From Botrytis cinerea B05.10 (lineage: Eukaryota; Ascomycota; Leotiomycetes; Helotiales; Sclerotiniaceae), in assembly GCF_000143535.2 (NCBI RefSeq), contig NC_037312.1:496001-560000 (forward strand): a DNA stretch of 64,000 nt, written 5' to 3'. The notes under the pieces are model-generated. The model made no database searches and was not told the origin of the DNA. It worked only from the letters and a program-made list of their open reading frames with translations. Of the stretch, positions 47,765 to 60,107 are shown piece by piece. The first letter of the stretch is position 1, and each line of letters begins with the position of its first letter. A program made the position numbers and the translations under genes.

Positions 47765-48975
47765 TCACTCTGCAACTTTCTCTATTCTTTCAATCTCCAA
47801 CAACTGTCTAGCCAAGTCCACAAAAGTATCCTCCTTACTCCTGAATTTCAACCCCAACACCTTTTCAGCTTTCTCGCTACTACACGCGAAAGATCCTTCC
47901 TCTAGTCCTTTATCACCCGGGACACCCCTTGGTGTTCTTTCTTCCAACTCTGGAATATTCTTGCGAAGAATATCACTAATCTCCTGAGATGATATTTGAC
48001 CTTCACAAACGATGAAGCGTTGTCCCGATGCTTCTGGGAGAGTTGCAGCGAGAGCATGAGCTTCTGCTAGGTCCTGGAAATCGTTAGATATTTAGGTACC
48101 TCAAGGAGTAGAAAGTGTACTTACACGAACATCGGTGAATGTGTGCAGGCCGTCTAATAACATTAGCATTTTTCTCATGATCATTACAATACTATAGAGA
48201 CTGACTTGGAGGTAGCTCAGCATCTTTAGATGAATTGATCCATCCACTATAGATCCTCGAGTTTGATTGGTTCAAATCATTCGTGCTTTGAATTGTATGT
48301 CTCAACGGTCCATAAACCATCGGAGGGGTCAAAGTTACCAAATCAAAATTTGGGTTTTCTTTCTCCACGAAATCCCATGCTACAAATAAATATTAGTACT
48401 AAGCTACCATCTCATTTTCAAGAGGAAAAAATCGTACAAGCCAATTCCGCAAACTTTTTGCTAGCCTGATACGCATTACTTTGCGTTCCTTCCAATGCAC
48501 TCTCCCATGTAGTAGGATTCCAATCCTTTTCCGTATAGACTTTTCGCGGCTGACTAACACGCACCCCCGCAAAATTAACAATCGCAGCACAGCTACTTGT
48601 GACCACAACTCTCTTTACCTCCGGTGCATTTTTCTTCACACTTTCCAAAACGCTCATTGTCCCTCTGATTGCCGGATCAAGAAATTCACTATTATCCGTG
48701 ATAACCTTGTAGAGATAGGGAGAAGCAGTATGAATGACGACATCGAAAGAAGGTTCAGATTTGACCACCTCGTCGAAAGCTCCAGGGGCAGTGATATCGG
48801 GGACGATCCCGAAATCGAGATGGGATTCGTAGGCAGAGAAATCGGAGGAAACTTGTTTGGCTTTGGATTCAGAGCGAATGACGGCGCGGACGGAGTGGCC
48901 TTGTCTGAGGAGGTAGTCGAGGACCCATGAACCTACGAAGCCATTTGCTCCGGTGAGAAGAATTCGCTTGGACAT
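47765..48975 (-). CDS. NAD-dependent epimerase/dihydroflavonol-reductase-like SDR
   Basis: Exons 48438-48975, 48206-48379, 48125-48153 and 47765-48073 encode 349 aa. The 29-bp third exon encodes LHTFTDVR between two short introns. This is the extended short-chain dehydrogenase family: cofactor motif LLTGANGFVGSW (6-17), the region VVVTSSCAAIVNF with catalytic Ser, and the Tyr-Lys pair in YQASKKF. After splicing, LTPPMVYGPLRH follows, typical of the dihydroflavonol/GRE2-like carbonyl reductases. It would reduce aldehydes or ketones with NAD(P)H in the cytosol; substrate unknown. It converges with the GH26 gene, 143 bp apart. No link to the reductase block is evident. Confidence 0.9.
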
Positions 48976-50427
48976 TTGGTAAACGTGGGTATGTCAATTA
49001 TGGTAAATTGGAAATTAAGTCCTGCTACGAAAAAAGAATTGGCAGAGCGAGAGAAAGGATTTTTGTGTACGAATATTTTATCTGATGTTTCTTGGCAGAA
49101 CGACATGAATCACATAATACGTGTCTGGCGTGGAAAATATTGTTTCCAGGCGAGCTTTGAGATGCAAAGTGATTACCAAGAAGTTCGAGGAGCTTCCCCG
49201 CTTACCTTTATCTTTCTAGTTCTTCAATTTTGACACTTTGAGAGATAAGCCGTTCGATGCCTATCATAGGTAAGTGCAATTTCATTAATTCCTGCCATGG
49301 TATAAAGTAAGATTCAAATTCCCTCCTCTTTTTCTATTCGCTTCCCCCTATATCAAATCGATCGATTGATCAATATGAACAAAATTTCTTAAATTCGGCT
49401 AGTATTTACAAGAATGGTGATATTAGCCTTGGTTAAGAAAATCAGAAGGTTTGACTAAAGGACTAGAAAACTTACAAAAGGCCTCAAGAACGAGGCGAAA
49501 GAAGGGGACTTTGCGTAGTCATACAATTTTATAGTAATTTTGTTTGAGAAATTGAACAGGCAAAAGACCATAAGAAATACAATTCCATGGGCCATATTCA
49601 GTGAAGATGGTTCCGCATAATAAGTTTGTAGAACCATGGGATAGGGCGAGACGCGGGGAAAGCTAGAGTTTAGCATATGCTCGGGACCGCGAATCATTGC
49701 TGAATTCCGCATCTTTTCAATATCTAATCTTGGTGTTTGACGAACCAAACAAAGGACTGCCTTTGTCGTCGGTGATACTAAGAATAGAATTTGGATTATT
49801 CTGCAGAGTTGCAGACATGACAAAGCAGCTTGCGTCTAGATGCCAGAATTTAGATGGAAACATTGTGATTCATCGTTTTTATGGCACCCACGTGATAATC
49901 CTTCTCGGTTGCAAAAGCAGATTGCTGTTAGTATTTCATACGGCGTGAGGTTAGAGCGATTGCCGAGGCATTTTCCTCGCACTTGGTGTGTTTGTAGTAA
50001 AAGTTTCAAAATATATCATAACGAAACCCCGCTGCGCAGTGACCAATTCTTTTCGTCGGACTTGTCAACAATCGGATTTCCTAACACGTCTCGAGCGCGC
50101 CTGAGGGCATTTGCAAAGCACTAGGCGATGAAGAAATGTGGAGTCGACTGGTAATTGCTACGATAGAGTCTCACGAGTCTCAGAAATGATTCAAGCAAAT
50201 CGGAGTCCTCAGTTTTCCTCAGATTATCGTATTCTAAGAGCGATTACATGCATCTGTTCTGGGTACCATTGATTTTCAGGGAAGACCATCAATATTCGAA
50301 GAGATAAGAAGCCTGATTGATATTTCAGATCCAGAATTATGGTTCTTTTGAGTCATGCTTGCTTGCATCCTCCTGCACCTCCGCCCCACCCTCTAAAGCA
50401 GTAAAGAGATAAATTGGCTACATAAAG
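48976..50427. other. Intergenic, nothing recognised
   Basis: Upstream of the SDR gene. Several 80-120 codon frames on both strands lack family signatures. Confidence 0.5.
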
Positions 50428-52574
50428 ATGGCTATTTTGGTTGCCTACCTCAATCTTCAAAATTCTCTCCTCCCTCAAGTCATGACTGGCAGAATCTGTG
50501 CGAATACTGACATCATGAGTATGCTGTCGCTTCCTAGAGAGATGCACATTTTATTGGGGGAACACCTTGATATTAAGACTTTGGCATGCCTGGTGCGCAT
50601 TTGCCGTGGCTTTCGGGATGTATTCACGCCGATGTTGTATGCGCGATGGTATTCGCGATTGATACTTGATGGACTACGGGGATCCGTAACGTTTCCTTTA
50701 TCATCAAACATTTCGTTGGCGAAGGAAGTGGAGATCGAAATTGTTGGTTGGGATGAAACTGATGATGGGGAGGACCAGGAAGATGAGGAAGTCCAGCGTT
50801 ATCGCGAGGAACGTATTTCACAGGTTAAAAACACCTGTGCAGATCATATAACGCGAGCCGTGGAGCTGGGGGTAGGTGTTTAGAGTTTGAAGCATGCTAA
50901 GTATCTCCTTTGGTGTTTCTATTCCATGTTGAAGTAGCCAGTCATACAGACTAATAGATTCTGTTAGGCTGATCAATGAGGCAGACGACGATATTTTGTT
51001 CCACGCCTTTACAGAAGAAGGCTTTCGAAAAGCTTTGCAGGCATGTACAAAGCTTACAAGGCTTCACATGAATGTTAGTCCAGATAAAACAATCATTTCA
51101 CAACAGTTTCAAGGTCTATCATTTCTCTAGCTTCACAATTTCTGCGGCGAAATGAATGAAGTAGAGGATATTGCAAGACCGCTGTCCAGATGTCCCCACC
51201 TCAAGTTCTGGTACTTGGACCTACAGACTATGGAAATTCGTTTAAGCCGTATCATCCAGACGCCAGATTGGTGCGAGACAGGAAGTATGCTCTAGAACAT
51301 TTGTGTGATTATTATCACGCCGCATGTGCAGCAAAACTTTTGCAGCTCAGTCGACTTGTTCTTCCCGCCGGTTAATTTCCTGTTAGGCCCGCGTTGGAAA
51401 TGGTCGATAAATATCTGGAGCAACTAACCAACACTTCATTCATTACCGATCTAGGATTCTTCAATGGTCTGATCGCAGAAGAATCCAGTAATAATATCAA
51501 TCAATTTTGTGATATCGACTATAGGCTTCTTGATAACGTGGGTTCTTTGCGCAATCTTAAGATCACCCGTGTCGATAGCGCACTCAGAGCCTGGATGGAT
51601 GATGCGGCAAAAAAACTTTCCGATCTTCGGAAGCTTCGAGTTACTCAGCTTTATAGCACGTATGATACTCTCTTGGAAGAATTCAACACGCTAGGTCTTC
51701 CACGGTTATCCGAGCTCTCGATCAGAGAAGTGACGAATGTACTAAACACTCCCAATATCCTAACGCGTGTTTTAGATAAGCCTCCAGGGTGCGATGCGCT
51801 AGCTTCACACACAATCCTTGATAGACTTCCAGGGCACGGAAGAAGTCTTACGAAACTCGCAGTCCATCTAGATTTTGCTACTCAATGGGTATGTCCCTCT
51901 TCCAATTTATCCCATGACAAATCTCACTAATTATTTCCTTGTCGTAATTTACATCAACTTTGCCATAGAAAAATTCTCAATTCATCTTTCGAACATGAAT
52001 TTACTTACATATTTCATGCATAGGCCGTCGCGGCAACAGTACTAACGGCCTTCTTGGCCCCAATCCAAATCCTTTTCAGTCGGCCCATGACGCATTATGC
52101 TACATAAAGCTAAGTTCAGCGCTATGCCTCATGAACGGGCCGTAGCATGTGATCACAATAATCACCAACAGTTGGTGTTGTGTACTAGCGAAACCCATGG
52201 ATTTCGCCTCCGTTTACCGCCAAAAGCTGCCAGTGTCGTGAAAACATACTATTTATCTTTCTTTAAGCTTAACGATACCTGAATAATCCTTGTATGGCAA
52301 TCGCGATAGTGGATAACGGGAAGGCCACTTTAATGTATTTTCAAGGCTAGGACCCCTGGCCTGAGCCTTGGAAATGCTTATTGCCACGTCCAAATTTGAT
52401 TTGACTTCCCAGCTTTCTCGATCAATTCAGCCCGTGAAAGACTCGTTGCTGCACTTATATTGGCACTTTCCGTTTCTGGATCTGGAAGATCAAGGAACAA
52501 ACGACGATCCAACTTTGTCAAGCTCAAAGGAGATGAAAACGACTTTTACTTCAAAGATGGATAAGCTGCAATGA
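50428..52574 (+). pseudogene. Decayed F-box/leucine-rich protein gene
   Basis: From ATG about 50518 the frame begins like an F-box: MLSLPREMHILLGEHLDIKT, then LVRICRGFRDVFTPMLYARW. Leucine-rich repeat-like sequence follows, but in changing frames and with stops. About 50970-51125 reads RLINEADDDILFHAF and ACTKLTRLHMNV before TAG; about 51130-51290 continues in that frame; from 51280 another frame runs (KYALEHLCDYYHAACAAKL), broken by TAA at about 51373, then ALEMVDKYLEQLTN to about 51890. An intron-like step (GTATGT to CATAG) leads to AVAATVLTAFLAPIQI ending about 52109. A last piece lies at 52368-52574. F-box proteins recruit substrates to SCF ubiquitin ligases; this copy is probably non-functional. 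Confidence 0.6.
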
Positions 52575-54309
52575 GATCTTGAAGGGTGGTTTGATTCCGC
52601 AAAACTCGCATCGAACTGACCGGTAATGACTCAATCGGTAATGGATGATGCCATGCTTACTTTTCTTGCTGGAAACCTTTCGAATATTTGATGATGTAAA
52701 AATGTAAATGTGAACAAGGGTTGACACAATTATTTGAGGTAGACCAAGGAACTATTGTAGGAAGATGCCATATCTCGGTTAGCACCCCCAGTGTTAACGG
52801 CGTCCAATCAACGTGGCTCTGCCGTACATTAGGGTCAATCACATGACTCTCATGTTATGATCAGAGACTCTTACCTCTGGGCGTGGGAAGCTCTCCATTT
52901 TCAAGCAAATCATTATAATATATACACCACTCAATAGATATCTGCCATCATCGTAAGTGGTACCCAGTATTCGAGATGGTTTCAGTCACTAGAAAGTAGG
53001 TTGTCGTGATATAGAACGACAATCATTAGACTAGCATGCATATAACGAACTGAGGAATGGCATGGAAGGTCCAAGCACTTAATTCGAACTACAAGAACTT
53101 TAACAATGAATTATCAAGTAAACAGTACCTAAGTAGATATCAGAATCACGAATACCAATAGAGAAGAAGGAATTAAGATAACAGGAAAGGGTTTGTAGAA
53201 GTGCAGTATATAAATCACACGCAGACTCTGGTTCAATGACCTGAGCAGCCACAAGTATTAGCATGAGCCAAAAAATCGGGGTTGTCGAGAACGGCTTGTA
53301 ATCAGCGAGGGAACGCAATTTCACAATTAAAATCATGAATCTTTAAAGCGAGGGACCTTGGGACAACTTTGTTTTATGCTATATTAATGATTCAATTTGC
53401 CTATTGTACGGATGGTACCAGCCCAAGATAATAGAAAGTGTGGAAAATTTGCAAGGTATCTGGATGATAGGGTAGAGGTCGGTCAAGATCGAAAGCCTGT
53501 AGTCTCCTCTTAATACTCGAAGCTGAAGTTCTAGTTATTCCACGTATTATCATTCAATGAACAAAAGTGATCTCCATGTCTCTCTTCGTCAATAGTTCCC
53601 GGTTTGAGTCTAAAGCATTTAGTGAAGTTCGCTAATATTAAAAATGAAGACTTACAAGATATTTTTCTTCAAAGAGAAGTTTGCCTCTTCAGTGCCTCAT
53701 AACTCGACCACAAGGAATGAGCAGAGTTTATCCTAATTCGGCAGTGTGAACTTGATAATCTCCTTGCATCTTTCTTATACTGTTTTCAGTAGGATAAGTT
53801 ATTGTGGCTTCTCATCAATTGCAAGTAGGCGTATACCTTGCCAGGTTTGGCGCGTTTGAATAAGCGAACAAAATGAAACTTTGGATGGCTTTGTACTGTC
53901 CAGTGTTCGAATTAAGATTGGCCAAGTCTTATCTCCTCAATGCTTCTCAAGTTAAGCTTATCTCTCCGTTCGTCGTGGGCGCCATTATATCTAGCGGGAC
54001 AGAATGTAATTTTTTCATCTATCTGCGGCATCTTTTGGACGCAGATGAAAACATCCTGCAAGCCTGACCAACCATTCCGAACCTCTGGAAGTTTATCCAT
54101 TATTAAACCATGGAGTGAGTTGAACCCAAAATCTAATCGCCGTTGGTAATTTATTTATTTTTTTGGTAATGGATGTTGGCGAGGCGATTAAGGGATGTGG
54201 GGGCATTACTTTCCCTCAAATATGAACAGCTAATATCTGGCGCGCGGTCTTCTACCCAAGAGTATTTTCTATGTCAGCAGTCACCAGTCGCAAGGCGAGA
54301 AAGTAGATT
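52575..54309. other. Intergenic, nothing recognised
   Basis: Gene-poor AT-rich region. The 78-codon minus frame at 53100-53336 has a hydrophobic stretch but no convincing start or family. Confidence 0.5.
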
Positions 54310-54836
54310 CTATGCCTTAATCAGGCCGTCCACAAAGAGGCACATTGTGCCAAAACAATTATTGCGACCGAAGTAGACAGTATCTATAGAAGGATCAAAA
54401 TATGTAAATCTTGATGGTGGGTGATGTCCTTCAGGGCGATTATCGAAATTCCAAAGCTGATATCTTCTCAAGATTTCATCCCAGGTATCTCGACAGATAG
54501 GATCCCGTAAACCTAAAGGGGCCCGAGAAGATACCTTTGTTGCTCTATATCCATGATTCTTGTCTACCGGATGAGTCGGATCCCACTCGATCTCGATAAT
54601 CCGGCCAAGCTGCGGATCAAAATAAATATGCCAGATTTTGCGACGTAACTCGAGAGACAGCCTAGGAAAGTAATGAAATCTCGCCAAAGTCAGGCTGAAT
54701 AATTGTCAGAGTGTGTCTGAAGATTTAGGAGTAAGTCCGTCAATACATACTCCAATGAAATTCCTAGGACCAAGCGGACCTCAGCCGATGTAGTATCAGC
54801 CACCAATTCAGGAAAAGGCAAATCGTCACTTGCCAT
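54310..54836 (-). CDS. Short 2EXR-domain protein
   Basis: Exons 54751-54836 and 54310-54694 (56-bp intron with donor GTATGT; splicing gives GISLDLTLARFHYFPRL) encode 156 aa starting MASDDLPFPEL. Residues about 34-55 (FHYFPRLSLELRRKIWHIYF) match the start of the 2EXR domain, and FDPSIDTVYFG matches its second conserved part. The family's function is unknown, and members are usually longer, often 250 aa or more. This one stops soon after the domain, so it may be truncated at the 3' end or lack an exon I could not place. A broken relative lies at 9508-10500. Confidence 0.6.
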
Positions 54837-55665
54837 GATATCGCAGTAATGAGAATAGGATGAATAACAACTCAATACTTTTGTTGTATGCAAGCTTTGT
54901 GACGAGAAAACAGGAACAAGGGTTGAGTCTTGCCAAAAGAATGGGGGACTGAAAGGTATATGTAGATTCAATTCAAAATTTGGCAAAACATGCACAAGCG
55001 GTACGAATAGGGGTAATGACGAGAGGTATGGGGTATTCAAAGCCGAGACCGAATACGTTGGTATTCATTTAAGTTAAGTGAAAGTCATTGAAAATACTTT
55101 GTCAATGCTGGGTTGTCTATTATTCTTGAATCCCGCTCAGTGTCCTCGATAACGAACGGTTGGCCAGCTTCTATCTGTTCCTGATCTGTTCCTTGGGAGT
55201 GCGGCCATAAGAGTCTTTCTCATGTAGCTTTCTAAGAAGTGCACTCACTTCTACGACTCGTGTTTTTCTAGTTTGTCTTTCGGGTGAATTTACAATTCAA
55301 TTCTAGAGGCTTCTCGGCGTGCATGATTAAGCGGAGACAGTGAGATGAGCATGAGGTACGTGAATTTGAGCGATATAAACAAAGTGGTGAGCAGATGTCA
55401 CTATTGAAAAGTCCGGGAGACAATTCAACTTATCAAATAACGCCATTCAAAAATCCTGCTTGGCATCCTTTTGCGCACATTCGAATATCGATGGGCTGGG
55501 AACTGATACAAAGTCTGAGACTTCGGTAATCATAAGACCAACATTGGCCATTCTGCCGATGTGCCATGTCACGCTACTATTACATATCTATGATCATAAC
55601 TGACAGGTGCTACTAACACTCCGTTGATATTAATACTCTGATATTCAATTATTAGTATGTTTACT
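54837..55665. other. Intergenic, nothing recognised
   Basis: Promoter of the 2EXR gene and 3' flank of the Mg-chelatase-like gene. No other features. Confidence 0.5.
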
Positions 55666-56901
55666 CTACAAGGGAGCCTCGGCTCCTGCACTACCCAATA
55701 CATCTTCAATTACGTCCTCTGGTCCTATACCATCCAACATTTCTCTGATGGTATCCAAGTCACTTCCCCACTGCATACTACGTTCTCTTTCTGGACTCAC
55801 GATCTCAATGCGATGAAGATATATCTTTCTGGCGGCAAGAGCAATAAGAGATGGCGTAGCATATGGAAGGCCGTGTAACGGCGCGAGGCATCTAATCGGT
55901 ATCAGAACAAATTTCCGTATACATATCGGGTCATTCTCACCTCACAAGCTTATCAAAATGCTTTGTGGCAATTGCAGATATACCCGTCGCTACAGCACGA
56001 TGAATTCTAAGAAATGAAGCAATATTTTGTTGATATTGCTTGACCTCGACACTGACTGTAGTATTTTTACTTTGCTGTGCTAAATTTTCGATATCCTATA
56101 TCTTTGTCAGTAACAGCAACGCAGCCAAATGCCTTTGACCACAAACCATCGGAGATATTCTCGCCCATAAACTCTCCTCTGCCTGTATTGTTGGACTCCT
56201 TTTCACCACTGATAATGTGGAACTCGTATCGTCCGTAAACATATCTTCTAGGTTCGGGAACCCATCCTCAGGGTCATGTACATGGGAAATGAACATGTAA
56301 TCGTTAAGATGTTTTGTCAGCCTTGGGCCCTCTCCACCTGCTATAGCAGCAATAAACAAGAACCGTTTTGGTGCATTTTGTATGGATGTCCTTGTGAAAA
56401 GTCGTTTCGTTCGCATTAGCTCTAATGCTTGGATCTGTATCTGCTGCGGCGCTTCATCGAGATTCCTGGCGATGATCACATTTGCTATCCTTTTATTATC
56501 GGTCGTTTCTGGTACAGGCGGTCGATTGATTGATTGGAAAGCGGGTGTTTGTAGGAAGTACGAGTCACGACGACTTATCGCGGGAGAATTGGTTCGAGTA
56601 GGAGCCGCATCCACGGAGAGAATAGCATGTGCAAAATCATCGAGAGTAGTGTGGCTATTGCAATCGATAACAGCATAGGTTAAGCCGAAGACTTTAGATG
56701 CGACCTACTAACCATTAGCAGCTTGCAAGGATATTGAGAGGGAGGTATATTCACCAGTTGTAACTCTTGTATGAGATCGCCTAGAACTTCGGGATCTGTA
56801 TCAATGATACAGTGCTCTTCTGCGACCAAACATATCAATGCGGCGAGCTCCAAGTCGCTGAGCTCGTGGATTTTGTTGATCAACTCCTCGTCTGCCATCA
56901 A
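55666..56901 (-). CDS. Mg-chelatase-like AAA-related protein
   Basis: Exons 56755-56901, 56147-56704, 55941-56095 and 55666-55891 encode 361 aa. Introns are 49-51 bp. Splicing restores LQELQLVASKVFGLTYAV, ARISPMDIENLAQQ and DKLVRCLAPLHGLPYATPS. The sequence resembles fungal proteins related to the AAA subunit of magnesium chelatase. RIANVIIARNLDEAPQQIQIQ looks like the Walker B/sensor region, and the C-terminal part (FLRIHRAVATGISAIATKHFD, TPSLIALAARKIY) resembles the family's helical lid. No Walker A motif (GxxxxGKS/T) is visible, so ATP hydrolysis is doubtful. Fungi make no chlorophyll; the role is unknown. The gene is divergent from VPS16 with 260 bp between start codons. Confidence 0.75.
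56096..56146 (-). other. 51-nt phase-0 intron whose last codon is TAG
   Basis: The intron (donor GTTTGT, branch CTGAC, acceptor ATATAG) has a length divisible by three and is open until its final TAG, which is also the acceptor. If retained, the protein would end after about 251 residues, losing the helical C-terminal part. Confidence 0.6.
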
Positions 56902-57161
56902 TCCATGAAGAGAGCGGTTTCACCCAAATCCCATTTCCTAGGTGGAATATTTATAGAAACAAATTGAATGCTTCACTGGTCGAATGTCATGATTCGGATC
57001 TACACTGAAGTCGACCGCATAACATTTGATGTTGTTGATGATCACTAGCGTCAAGCTTTGACCACATCATCTTTAACTAGGAGCTCTTCATGATTGAACG
57101 AGCAACTCGAAGCAACAACAACAACCATCCCAACTATAATGAACAATTGAGCAATATTGAA

Positions 57162-60107
57162 ATGACAAGTCCAACTGCAGAATGGGAGAAGGTGGGGGAT
57201 AAGTACTATCGGAAGACACAGTTATATACAGCTGTATTTGACCAGGACCTGGAGCTTGAAAACTACGTGGTCACGGGATGCTCATATGGAGGAGCAATTG
57301 GTGCGTTGCGTTATTCCTTTTCGATATCAGAAGCAGATTGTTCTTGTTGGAGCCACTCTACTGTTTACTCTCTCTACATGGTCTTAGAATCTGGGAGGCG
57401 GCGGGTGCTGCAGCCAATCTTCTAAAGGGGCAAGTTAGAAGATTGCGAGACCTCATCTGCTGAATGGCATGCACCCGCCAGAGTCTCTAGGACTAGTGCT
57501 CCCAGTGGACGCGGACACGTGAAAGTGCCGAATTTCTGATTGTACGGTCTTAAAACCGCATTTGAGACCAATGCCTTGATGTTTTCATTTGCTTACACGA
57601 TACTTGATTCAGCCCTATACCGAGATGAAACAAAGCTCCAAACGTTTCGAGGATCACAAGCATCTAAATCCAGTATCGATATATACAGTTGTGCTGGAAA
57701 GCTGATCAGAAGGATCAATTGGGACCAAAGTTCTATTAAAGGTCTCGGCTGGACCGAAGATGAAAAGCTTATTGTTGTAACTGCTGATGGCACAGTACGA
57801 TGTTACTATGATTTGCAAGGAGATTTTAACCAATTTTCTCTTGGAAATGGCGCTGAGGAATTTGGTGTGATAGATTGCAGGTTTGTTTCTGACATAATTT
57901 AGATTGATTGCGAGCTCACCAACGGAACAGATTCTACGGCACCGGATTTGTGGCCTTGCTCTCAAATAATCACCTAATCTCAGTATCTAGATATGAAGAA
58001 CCACGTCCAAAATTATTAGCAACGCCCCCTGAGGGCGACGTTCATTCATGGACACTAATACCACCTACATATACATTATCTAGATCAGTTGAAGTCCTTC
58101 TGAGCATTGGACAAACCATACACGTTGCAGACGCAGCTGAATCCGAAGATCGTTTTCTAGACATCGGGCCCTTTACTCATATCAGTGTATCGCCAAATGG
58201 CAAGTTTGTCGCCCTTTACACAGAAAAAGGGAATGCATATGTCATTACGAGCGACTTCCAAAGCAGACTGAGTGAATACAATTCTAGATCGAAAACACCT
58301 CCCAAAGATGTCCAATGGTGTGGTAATGATGCGGTAGTTATTGCTTGGGAGGATGAAGTGCATCTTATTGGCCCTAAGAATGCTGCCGCAAAATTTTATT
58401 ATGATGGTCGAGTTCACGTTATTGCTGGTTTGTAACCCCCTAGAGCTAGTTAGGACTCTAGCTAACGACTGAATAGATCATGATGGCGTTCGTCTGATAA
58501 CCAATGATGTTTGTGACTTTTTGCAAAAAGTACCGGAAGTAACCGACGAAACCTTCCGATTCGGCACAGAATCACCAGCATCGATATTGTTGGATGCAGT
58601 CGAGCAGTTAGAGCAGCAATCTCCAAAAGCAGATGATAACATACAATTGATTAGACCTCACTTGGTAGAGGCAGTTGATACCTGTGTGAGTAATCTTGCA
58701 CAAAATTTTGGTTTCACAACTGACCGTATTTAGGTCAAAGCAGCTGGTCATGAATTCAACATCCATTGGCAGAAACAACTCCTCAAGGCCGCTTCATTTG
58801 GTAAATCGGTGCTTGATATCTACAACAGTGATGACTTTGTAGATATGACCGAAACACTCCGGGTGTTGAACGCTGTCCGTTATTACGAAATTGGCATACC
58901 TCTATCATATGAACAATTTCTACGCCTAACTCCTGAAAAGCTTGTTAGACGTCTCATCAACCGTCGAGAATATCTCTTAGCACTCAAGATATCCGACTAT
59001 CTACGACTTCCAACCGACAGAATATATGTGCACTGGGCTTCCCAAAAAGTCCGCATAGGATCTGAAGATGAAGATACAGTCTGCCGCGCAATTGTCGAGA
59101 AACTTTCTGGTAAACGTGGCATTTCATTTGAAGAGATCGCCCGAGCAGCCTATGACGAAGGACGCGGCCGTTTAGCCACTGCTCTCCTAAACCACGAACC
59201 CCGCGCCGGAAAGCAAGTACCCCTTCTTCTCTCCATGGAAGAAGATGAAATAGCTCTTGACAAAGCTATCGAATCAGGAGATTCAGATCTAATAATTTAC
59301 GTCCTCTTACATCTCAAAAAGTCTCTTCCCCTTGCATCCTTCTTCCGCGTAATAAACACTCGGCCCATTGCTACCTCCCTGGTCGAATCCTCAGCACGAA
59401 CAGAAGATTCCTCTCTCCTGAAAGATCTCTACTACCAAGACGATCGTCGTGTTGATGGTGCTAACGTCTTTATCCGCGAAGCTCTCCAACAACCCGACTC
59501 ACGCACTGCATCCGATAAACTCGCACTCGCTGCAAAACTCCTCTCGGACTCCAAAGAAACATCTTTCGAACTTAAAGCTCTCCACGAAGCCTCCCTACTT
59601 TTGAGAATGCAAGAATCCCTTGACCGCGACCTCACGGAATCATTTATCGGTCTCTCGTTGAATGAAACTCTCTTTAAATTAATTAAACTAGGCTACACTT
59701 CTCGCGCCAAAAAACTCACCACAGAATTTAAAATGTCCGAAAAAACATCCACATGGATACGTCTCCGTGCTCTTGTCTCAAAACGTGATTGGTCTGCTCT
59801 CGAGGAAATATCTAAAAATCGTAAATCTCCAATCGGCTGGTTGCCATTCTATACACTTATCCTGAATGCCGGAAATCAAAAACTGGCGGGGAGCTTTGTG
59901 GAGAAGATAAGAGCACAAGGAGAAGTTAAAGGAAAGGATATTGTGGAACTTTGGGAAAAGTGTGGGATGAGAGTAAAGGCCGCGGAGGAATGTGTGAAGA
60001 TCAAAGATGTAGGGGAGTGGGAAAGAGTTTTAGCAGGTTGCACAGCGGGAAGTGTGGAGTATAAGGAGGTAGAGAGAATTGGGGCTGTAGGAGGACTGAA
60101 GAAATAG
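57162..60107 (+). CDS. vps16: VPS16, core subunit of HOPS/CORVET tethering complexes
   Basis: Exons 57162-57300, 57613-57880, 57931-58427, 58477-58685 and 58734-60107 encode 828 aa, the usual VPS16 length. Splice joins restore YGGAIALYRDET, DCRFYGTGFVALLSNNH, HVIADHDGVRLI and DTCVKAAGHE. The N-terminal half is the Vps16 beta-propeller (KSSIDIYSCAGKLIRRINWD, IKGLGWTEDEKLIVV, DGTVRCYYDLQG). The C-terminal half is the alpha-solenoid Vps16_C domain (LKISDYLRLPTDRIYVHWA, FEEIARAAYDEGRGRLA, WLPFYTLILNAG). VPS16 binds the SM protein VPS33 and links the class C core used for endosome and vacuole fusion. The upstream ATG at 57090 is less likely because its first residues are Asn-rich and not family-like. 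Intron 1 is 312 bp, far longer than the other 48-50 bp introns of this gene. Confidence 0.93.

Noticed and set aside
56096..56098. Premature stop in the Mg-chelatase-like gene
   Set aside because: The TAG is the acceptor end of a 51-bp intron; splicing restores family-like sequence through to a normal C-terminus.
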